Below, in pieces: positions 58,753 through 64,000 of a stretch of DNA of 64,000 nucleotides; positions within the stretch are counted from its first letter, which is position 1, and each line of letters opens with the position of its first letter. The DNA is taken from the NCBI GenBank assembly GCA_014649155.1, contig BMSM01000014.1, forward strand, positions 105,570 to 169,569, written 5' to 3'. Both the position numbers and the translations under genes were made by a program. This stretch comes from Streptomyces griseoviridis. GTDB taxonomy: Bacteria; Actinomycetota; Actinomycetes; Streptomycetales; Streptomycetaceae. The notes below the pieces were generated by a model, which was not told the origin of the DNA, did no database searches, and worked only from the letters and a program-made list of their open reading frames with translations.

Positions 58753-59230
58753 CCGGCCCGACATATCGGTCGTCACCGGCGGTCCCGGTTTCGCCCGCGA
58801 GGTTCAGCTCGGACTGGCTCCCTGGCACGGAAGGCTCCTGGTGCTGGAGCACGACGGCAACCAGGCCCTCCACCGGACACGGCTCCCCGCTGCCCGCTCT
58901 GATCCACGGCGGCTCGGGGCGGGCCGACGGCAGTGAGGCGATGGGCGGCATCCGCGGCGTCGTGCATCACATGCAGCGATCTGCTCTCCTCCGGACGAGG
59001 GAGCGCAGCTCCCTGATCAGAGCCGTGTGCTCAAAGGCTGAGCCCAGACGGACGGAGTAGTCGATGGCGAGATGTGGCATGGAGTCCTTTTGATCTCTTC
59101 AGGGCAACCGTGTGCGGTGCGGCATCCGTATTGGTCGCCGGCCTTCGAGGACGTACCGGTACGCGGAAGCAGCAGCGGGGGGCCATGCGTCGGCTCGTGG
59201 GCCGGGTCGGCTCCCGGCAGCGCGGTCCGG
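58753..59230. other. no supported gene
   Basis: A plus-strand stretch near 58762-58900 (RPDISVVTGGPGFAREVQLG, then LAPWHGRLLVLEHDG) looks coding-like but is fragmentary. Otherwise nothing is recognised. Confidence 0.35.
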
Positions 59231-59400
59231 CCCTTCCGTCATGTTGGCGAGCAGGGTCGTCCGCTGCTCGGCGGACAGCCGGTCGAGCAGCATCGCGCGG
59301 AAGGCACGCCCATGGGCTTCGAAAGCGCCCAGCAGGTGCTGATGCCCCTCTTCGGTGAGCCGCACGACCCGCGCCCGTCCCTGGCCGGAGTCCTCACTCT
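59231..59400 (-). pseudogene. MarR-family regulator fragment
   Basis: The frame reads GRARVVRLTEEGHQHLLGAF, then HGRAFRAMLLDRLSAEQRTT and LLAN. This is the end of a MarR winged helix plus dimerisation helix. The N-terminal DNA-binding part is absent, so it is a remnant. Confidence 0.6.
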
Positions 59401-59463
59401 GGCGACCGTACACAGCCGACGCGGCGCCACCGTTCCGCCCGCTCACGGCGAGCCCGCAGCCTC

Positions 59464-59620
59464 GATGCGCCTCCACGGGACGGTTGCGTCCCTGTCCGAC
59501 GCGCCCGTGCCTCGCGCGGCGGTCTGGGTCCTCAGCGAGGTCGACGACTCGGTGCGGCGGACCACGGCCGACGCCATGGGCCGTTACGCGCTCGATGACG
59601 TACCCGAGGGTACGCACCAA
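59464..59620 (+). pseudogene. carboxypeptidase-regulatory-like domain fragment
   Basis: Reads LHGTVASLSDAPVPRAAVWV, then TTADAMGRYALDDVPEGTH, the beta-sandwich repeat typical of Cna/CarboxypepD_reg domains. Both ends are lost. Confidence 0.5.
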
Positions 59621-59891
59621 TCCCGCGGGCGACCTCGTCGCCGAGACTGCCGGAGAGGAGCAGCCCTAGACTTGGTACGCGGTCGGGTGACGGGTTCGGT
59701 CACGTAGCCCAGAGACAGGTGCGGTTAAGACGGCCTCCCGTTCGACGGGGTCAGTGGACCAACCGGTCGTTGTGCCCCGGAGCGAAACGGTGACGATCTC
59801 GGGTTCGGCGTGCCGAGCGGTGACCAGAACGTCCCATTGCTGCAGGGCGAAGTCGTGCGCGAATTCCCGGGACGCGGCGTCCGGATCGCCA

Positions 59892-60176
59892 TCATCGCGT
59901 CGGCCCGACCGGTTCCAGGTTGTCCGGCGACGGCCGGAGCCAGCCGACGAGCATGCCGGGGAGGATGGTGGCGGTGTGACCGATCGACGCCCCGCCCACC
60001 TCGGTGAACACGACACGCCCGCCGATTTGGTGGAGCGGTTCGGAGCCGAGGTTGCGTTCCAGCGTCCGGACCCGCCTGGACATGGACGACCGCGACACGT
60101 ACGGCGCGGTGGCGGCCCGGTTCTGACCGCCGGAGTCGACGACCGCCAGGAAGCACTCCGGCTGCGGGATGTCCAT
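59892..60176 (-). pseudogene. LysR-family regulator, N-terminal fragment
   Basis: MDIPQPECFLAVVDSG followed by YVSRSSMSRRVRTLERNLGS is a degenerate LysR helix-turn-helix (about 65 residues). The effector domain is missing and ends in unrelated sequence. The adjacent 59621-59891 stretch has no intact gene. It lies immediately downstream of the tartrate regulator and may be debris of its former neighbour. Confidence 0.55.
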
Positions 60177-60183
60177 CGGCGCC

Positions 60184-60867
60184 TCAGCCCGTACGGACGC
60201 CTTCACGGTCCTCCAGGGCGCTGATGGCGGTGGCGGTCAGGCTGTGGGTGATGTGGTCGCGCATCAGCTGAGCGGCCTCGGTGGCCCGTCCGTCCTCGAC
60301 GAGGTCGACGAGCCGGTGGTGTTCCTCGAGGTCGCGGGTGCGGGGCTCGTCGCCGGGCGGCAGTTCGAGGCCGAGGCGCCGGTAGCGGTCGGACTTGTCC
60401 CACAGGTCGTCCAGGAGGCGGATGAGGACGTCGTTGTGCGAGGCCCGGTAGAGCGCCTGGTGGAAGGCGCGGTGGGCGGTGAGCGCCTCTTCGCCCCACT
60501 GGCGGGTGACGGGCAGCAGCCTGGTGACGGCGGATCGCATGACGGCGACATCCTCGCCGGTGCGGCGCCGGGCGGCGAGTTCCGCGGCCGTGGGATCCAG
60601 GGACAGGCGTACCTCGAACAGTTGCCGGGCCTCGTCGGAGCTCATGGTGGACACCCGGACGTCGCGGTGGGTCTCGACGGTGACCAGACCTTCGCTGCTG
60701 AGGCGGCGGATCGCCTCGCGCAGCGGCGTAATGCTCATGTTCAGCGACTCCGCGAGGTCGTACTGCGCGAGCCGCGCCCCGGCGGGAAGCGTCCCCGACA
60801 GGATCTGTCCGCGCAGCTCCGCGTAGGCGTAGTCGCTCTTGCTGACGAAGAGATTCGTGTCGGCCAT
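60184..60867 (-). CDS. GntR-family (FCD) regulator of the tartrate cassette
   Basis: A 227-residue regulator: winged helix (about residues 12-75, with LAESLNMSITPLREAIRRLS), then an FCD ligand domain with the metal/ligand residues in SLDPTAAELAARR, HRAFHQAL and EEHHRLVDLVEDG. ATG at 60867. It is divergent from the enolase-superfamily gene with 108 bp between starts, so it probably represses that operon and is released by the substrate or an intermediate. Ligand assignment is inference from context. Confidence 0.88.
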   Translation of the reverse strand: MADTNLFVSKSDYAYAELRGQILSGTLPAGARLAQYDLAESLNMSITPLREAIRRLSSEGLVTVETHRDVRVSTMSSDEARQLFEVRLSLDPTAAELAARRRTGEDVAVMRSAVTRLLPVTRQWGEEALTAHRAFHQALYRASHNDVLIRLLDDLWDKSDRYRRLGLELPPGDEPRTRDLEEHHRLVDLVEDGRATEAAQLMRDHITHSLTATAISALEDREGVRTG

Positions 60868-60905
60868 CGCCCCCCGAAAATCCTTCCCGGGTGCTCGCAC
60901 CCCTC

Positions 60906-60968
60906 TTGACAGTTCCCATCGCGTCACCTCAGCCTAACACCGACGCAACTTATAAGATATGAGAAGGG
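60906..60968 (+). promoter_or_regulatory. divergent control region with operator candidate
   Basis: TTGACA at 60906-60911 is a strong -35 but has no well-spaced -10. CTTATAAG (60949-60956) is a perfect 8-bp palindrome in AT-rich DNA, of the TATA-centred type bound by FCD GntR proteins. It lies just before the GAGAAGGG ribosome-binding site. Confidence 0.5.
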
Positions 60969-60975
60969 TGCTGTC

Positions 60976-62142
60976 GTGAAGATCACCAATGTGTACGAGG
61001 GCGTCGTCCCGATCAGCTCTTCGATCCGCAACGCCTGGATCGACTTCAGCTCCATGGACTGCTCGATCGTGGCGATCGAGAGCGACGTCATCCGTGACGG
61101 CAAGCCCGTCGTCGGTTACGGCTTCAACTCCAACGGCCGCTACAGCGCCGGCGAGATCCTGCGCCGCCGCATCCTGCCCCGCCTGACCGCCGCCGAGCCC
61201 GGCAGCCTCCTGGACGAGCAGGGCCGCTTCGACCACGCCAAGGCGTGGGACGTCATGATGAACAACGAGAAGCCCGGCGGCCACGGCGAGCGCTCGGTCG
61301 CCGTCGGCGTCGTAGACATGGCCCTGTTCGACCTCGCTTCCAAGATCGAGGGCAAGCCGCTGTACCGGTACCTGTCCGAGCGCTATGGCGACGGGCAGCC
61401 CGACGACTCCGTCTTCGTCTACGCCGCCGGCGGCTACTACGCCCCCGGCAAGAGCCTCACCGACCTCCAGGACGAGATGCGCGGCTTCCTCGACCTGGGC
61501 TATGACGTCGTCAAGATGAAGATCGGCGGCGCCGACCTGGCCGAGGACCTGCGCCGTATCGAGGCCGTCATCGATGTCCTCGGCGGCGACGGCTCCCGCC
61601 TCGCCGTCGACGTCAACGGCCGCTTCGACCTGAACACCGCCCTGGAGTACGGGCGAGCCATCGAGCCCTACGGCCTCTTCTGGTACGAGGAGATCGGCGA
61701 CCCTCTCGACTACCACCTCAACGCCACCGTCGCCGAGCACTACACCGGCGCCATCGCCACCGGCGAGAACCTCTTCTCCCTCCAGGACGCCCGCAACCTC
61801 ATCCGCTACGGCGGCCTGCGCCCCGACCGCGACACCATCCAGGTCGACCCCGCGCTCTCCTACGGCCTGGTCGAGTACCTGCGCATCCAGGACATGCTCA
61901 AGCAGCACGGCTGGTCGTCACGGCGCTGCATCCCGCACGGCGGGCACCAGTTCTCCCTGCACATCGCAGCCGCCCTCAAGCTCGGCGGCAACGAGTCCTA
62001 CCCGGGCGAGTTCCAGCCCACCGGCGGCTTCGCCGACGACGCCGTCGTCGAGAAGAGCCGCGTCGGCCTGACCGACACCCCCGGCATCGGCTTCGAGAGC
62101 AAGGCCGCCTTCTACAAGGTGCTGCGCGCCCTGCACAGCTGA
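60976..62142 (+). CDS. tarD: enolase-superfamily D-tartrate dehydratase-like enzyme
   Basis: A 388-residue mandelate racemase-subgroup enzyme closely resembling Bradyrhizobium D(-)-tartrate dehydratase along its length (VVGYGFNSNGRY, NNEKPGGHGERSVAVG, FVYAAGGYY, RCIPHGGHQ). Catalytic Lys182 in VVKMKIGG and His321 in IPHGGH match the TarD pair. Metal ligands are Asp212 (VDVNG), Glu238 (FWYEE) and Glu264 (ATGEN). Reaction: dehydration of D-tartrate to enol-oxaloacetate. GAGAAGGG eight bases upstream fixes the GTG at 60976. It leads a tarD - symporter - malic enzyme group. Confidence 0.87.
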   Translation: MKITNVYEGVVPISSSIRNAWIDFSSMDCSIVAIESDVIRDGKPVVGYGFNSNGRYSAGEILRRRILPRLTAAEPGSLLDEQGRFDHAKAWDVMMNNEKPGGHGERSVAVGVVDMALFDLASKIEGKPLYRYLSERYGDGQPDDSVFVYAAGGYYAPGKSLTDLQDEMRGFLDLGYDVVKMKIGGADLAEDLRRIEAVIDVLGGDGSRLAVDVNGRFDLNTALEYGRAIEPYGLFWYEEIGDPLDYHLNATVAEHYTGAIATGENLFSLQDARNLIRYGGLRPDRDTIQVDPALSYGLVEYLRIQDMLKQHGWSSRRCIPHGGHQFSLHIAAALKLGGNESYPGEFQPTGGFADDAVVEKSRVGLTDTPGIGFESKAAFYKVLRALHS

Positions 62143-62313
62143 CCGGCACCGCGGCAGCACGACTCGCTCCGGACGCTTCACGCGGCGATCGTCACCGCGG
62201 CCGGAACCGAGTACCACGAACGAGCACGGGGGACGCGAGCCGCACCGCGTCCCCCTCGCACACCCCCCACGGGACAGGGCAACACACGATCGTCGTGCAA
62301 GGGAGCACCTTCG

Positions 62314-63687
62314 ATGACAAGCACCACCCCTACCGACGCCGGCCGCCCACAGCGGTCACGGCCGAACCGTCTGATACGTGAGCTGTGGTTCCAGGTCGTG
62401 CTGGGCGCGGTCCTCGGTATCGCCGTCGGCATCCTCGCCCCCGGTCTCGGCGAGGATCTGAAGCCGCTCAACGACTGGTTCATCGACTTGGTCAAGATGA
62501 TCGTGGTCCCGGTCGTCTTCTGCGTGGTCACGACCGGCATCGCCTCCATGGACAACCTGCGCAAGGCGGGCCGGATCGGTGTGAAGGCGATCGGCTACTT
62601 CCTGGTGCTGTCCCTGGTGTCCATGCTGATCGGTCTGGTGGTCGCCAACATCTTCCAGCCCGGCGCCGGCCTGCACGTCGACCCCTCGTCCCTGAACGCC
62701 GACGACGTGCCGGAGACCGCCACCGAGCACGCCACCTTCACCGGTTTCATCTCCTCCCTGATCCCCACCTCCCTGCTTGGCGCGATCACTGGTGACGCCA
62801 TCCTGGCCGCGCTCATGGTCTCCATCGTTTTCGGCGTCGCCCTGAACATGGCCGGTGAGGACGGCGCGCCGCTGACCCGCGGCATCAAGGCGCTCTCCGA
62901 CGTCGTCTTCCGCATCGTGGGCTGGGTGATGCGGCTGGCGCCGCTGGGCACCTTCGGCGCTCTGGCCACCGTGGTCGCCACCTACGGCGCCGAAAGCCTC
63001 AAACAGCTCGGCTACCTCATCGTCCTGTTCACCGCGACCTGCATCGTCTACGTCCTGGTCGTCCTCGGCGCCATCATGCGGGCCTGCCGCCTGAGCCTGT
63101 TCGGCCTCATGCGCTTCCTCAAGGCCGAACTGCTCGTCGCCCTGAGCACCTGTTCCAGCGAGGCAGTCCTGCCGCAGCTCGTGCGCAAGCTGGAGACCCT
63201 GGGCGTCGGCCGGCCGGTCGTCGGCATCGTCATCCCCTCCGGGTTCTCCTTCAACCTGGACGGCTCCGCCGTCTACCTCACGATGGCCTCCCTCTTCCTG
63301 GCACAGGCCATGGGCATCGATCTGTCCTGGCAGCAGCAGCTGATCATGGTCGGGGTCATGATGCTCACCAGCAAGGGCACTGCCGGGATCGCGGGCGGCG
63401 CGTTCATCGTCCTGGCCAGCACCGTCACCGCGGTCGGCCACATCCCGCTCGCCGCCCTCTCCCTCATCGTCGGCATCGACCGCATCCTCAACGAGGGCCG
63501 CGTCTTCATCAACGTGCTCGGCAACGCCGTGGCCACCATCGTGATCGGCAAGTGGGAGAACGACATCGACACGGAGCGTGCCCGCAAGATCCTGAAGTCC
63601 GGCGACGCCACCCCGCCGCCAGCCGCCGAGACCACCGACGGGACCGTGTCCGAGACCGACACCGCCAAGACTCACGCAGGTAAGTGA
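62314..63687 (+). CDS. dicarboxylate/cation symporter (DAACS, DctA-like)
   Basis: A 457-residue SLC1-type secondary transporter with about eight membrane helices and two re-entrant loops. Visible: the serine-rich loop LSTCSSEAVLPQL, the substrate-site segment PSGFSFNLDGSAVYLT, and the SKGTAGIAGGAFIVLAST loop. It should import a C4 dicarboxylate; by context the substrate is tartrate or a related hydroxy-acid. AAGGGA precedes the ATG at 62314. It lies 171 bp after tarD, with no clear terminator between, and 100 bp before the malic enzyme start. Confidence 0.9.
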   Translation: MTSTTPTDAGRPQRSRPNRLIRELWFQVVLGAVLGIAVGILAPGLGEDLKPLNDWFIDLVKMIVVPVVFCVVTTGIASMDNLRKAGRIGVKAIGYFLVLSLVSMLIGLVVANIFQPGAGLHVDPSSLNADDVPETATEHATFTGFISSLIPTSLLGAITGDAILAALMVSIVFGVALNMAGEDGAPLTRGIKALSDVVFRIVGWVMRLAPLGTFGALATVVATYGAESLKQLGYLIVLFTATCIVYVLVVLGAIMRACRLSLFGLMRFLKAELLVALSTCSSEAVLPQLVRKLETLGVGRPVVGIVIPSGFSFNLDGSAVYLTMASLFLAQAMGIDLSWQQQLIMVGVMMLTSKGTAGIAGGAFIVLASTVTAVGHIPLAALSLIVGIDRILNEGRVFINVLGNAVATIVIGKWENDIDTERARKILKSGDATPPPAAETTDGTVSETDTAKTHAGK

Positions 63688-63787
63688 GCGGGGCCGCCGA
63701 GCGCGGACACCCCCGTACGCCATACCCATGACCCGCACGGCAGCTCCCCCACGCCGCCGCGTGTCAGGACAGATGAGGACCCATCCC

Positions 63788-64000
63788 ATGAGCACGCCCA
63801 GCGTCTCCTACTCGATGACCATCCGGCTGGAGGTTCCTGCGGCCGGCAACGCCGTCTCGCGGCTCACCGCCACCATGGAGGCGCTGGGCGGCTCGGTGAC
63901 CGCTCTGGACGTCATCTCCTCCGACACCGACCGTCTCGGCATCGACGTCACCATCGCCGCCGGCTCCACCTCCCACGCCGACGAGATCGTGCAGGAACTG
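63788..64000 (+). CDS. ACT-domain malic enzyme, N-terminal part (cut by window edge)
   Basis: 71 codons of an open gene that runs off the window: MSTPSVSYSMTIRLEVPAAG, then RLTATMEALGGSVTALDVIS. This is the ACT-like N-terminal domain of Streptomyces NAD(P)-dependent malic enzymes, which convert malate (and decarboxylate oxaloacetate) to pyruvate. A purine-rich GAGGAC lies upstream. Position after tarD and the symporter suggests it consumes the oxaloacetate/malate made from tartrate. The catalytic domain is not in the window. Confidence 0.8.
   Translation, partial: MSTPSVSYSMTIRLEVPAAGNAVSRLTATMEALGGSVTALDVISSDTDRLGIDVTIAAGSTSHADEIVQEL

Noticed and set aside
1..64000. CRISPR arrays, tRNA or rRNA genes
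   Set aside because: No regularly spaced repeats of CRISPR type were seen and no tRNA or rRNA signature; the TGACGCTC repeats are too short and too few.

Overview
The window is high-GC (about 70 percent G+C), codon-biased actinobacterial DNA and is almost certainly a piece of a Streptomyces chromosome. The clues are SepH, CutRS, coproporphyrin ferrochelatase, a DasR-type operator in front of ptsH, an actinobacterial-type c-di-AMP riboswitch, many GTG/TTG starts, and a gene order that, from memory, matches the conserved S. coelicolor core around SCO5836-SCO5901. The block suhB - DUF4193 - DUF3093 - dut - DUF3710 - OB-fold - trkA pair - APC permease - RNA methyltransferase is also, from memory, in the same order in Mycobacterium tuberculosis. 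No accession or species can be assigned from sequence alone.

Region 1 (1-42.3 kb) is core chromosome. It holds: a CobW metal chaperone; topoisomerase IV subunit A; a pair of M16 peptidases (one with the zinc site, one without); a c-di-AMP riboswitch before a secreted M23 peptidase; ptsH behind a DasR box; the lysine acetyltransferase PatA; a phosphodiesterase/thymidine kinase group; a rhodanese; sepH; an aldonolactone oxidase with an MFS exporter; ferrochelatase and an inositol-phosphatase-like gene; the CutRS secretion-stress two-component system; and dut with its conserved actinobacterial neighbours. A secreted polysaccharide lyase follows. Next come potassium-homeostasis genes: kdpDE without kdpFABC, two TrkA proteins, a 37-residue membrane peptide and a KimA-like permease. 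The block ends with a TrmA-type RNA methyltransferase.

Region 2 (42.2-55.4 kb) looks like a composite integrated island at the 3' end of that methyltransferase gene. The last 20 codons plus stop are duplicated at 55323-55385. Five boundaries carry a TGACCTG core, and four of them lie near paired TGACGCTC repeats spaced 11 bp. Cargo module 1 is a CopG/Doc toxin-antitoxin pair and a complete four-gene Wadjet type III (JetABCD) anti-plasmid system. Cargo module 2 is a truncated DNA-methylase-like gene divergent from a TIGR04141-family gene, with a perfect 11-bp palindrome between them. No integrase is visible, so the island may be a decayed or trans-mobilised element.

Region 3 (55.4-60.2 kb) is a recombination hot spot: an intact IS3-family element, an unusual zinc-ribbon membrane protein, and broken pieces of a secreted protein, a MarR regulator, a regulatory-like domain protein and a LysR regulator.

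Region 4 (60.2-64 kb) is a compact catabolic cassette. A GntR regulator is divergent from a D-tartrate-dehydratase-like enolase, followed by a dicarboxylate symporter and the start of an ACT-domain malic enzyme cut by the window edge. Together these would take up a C4 hydroxy-diacid, dehydrate it to oxaloacetate and feed pyruvate.
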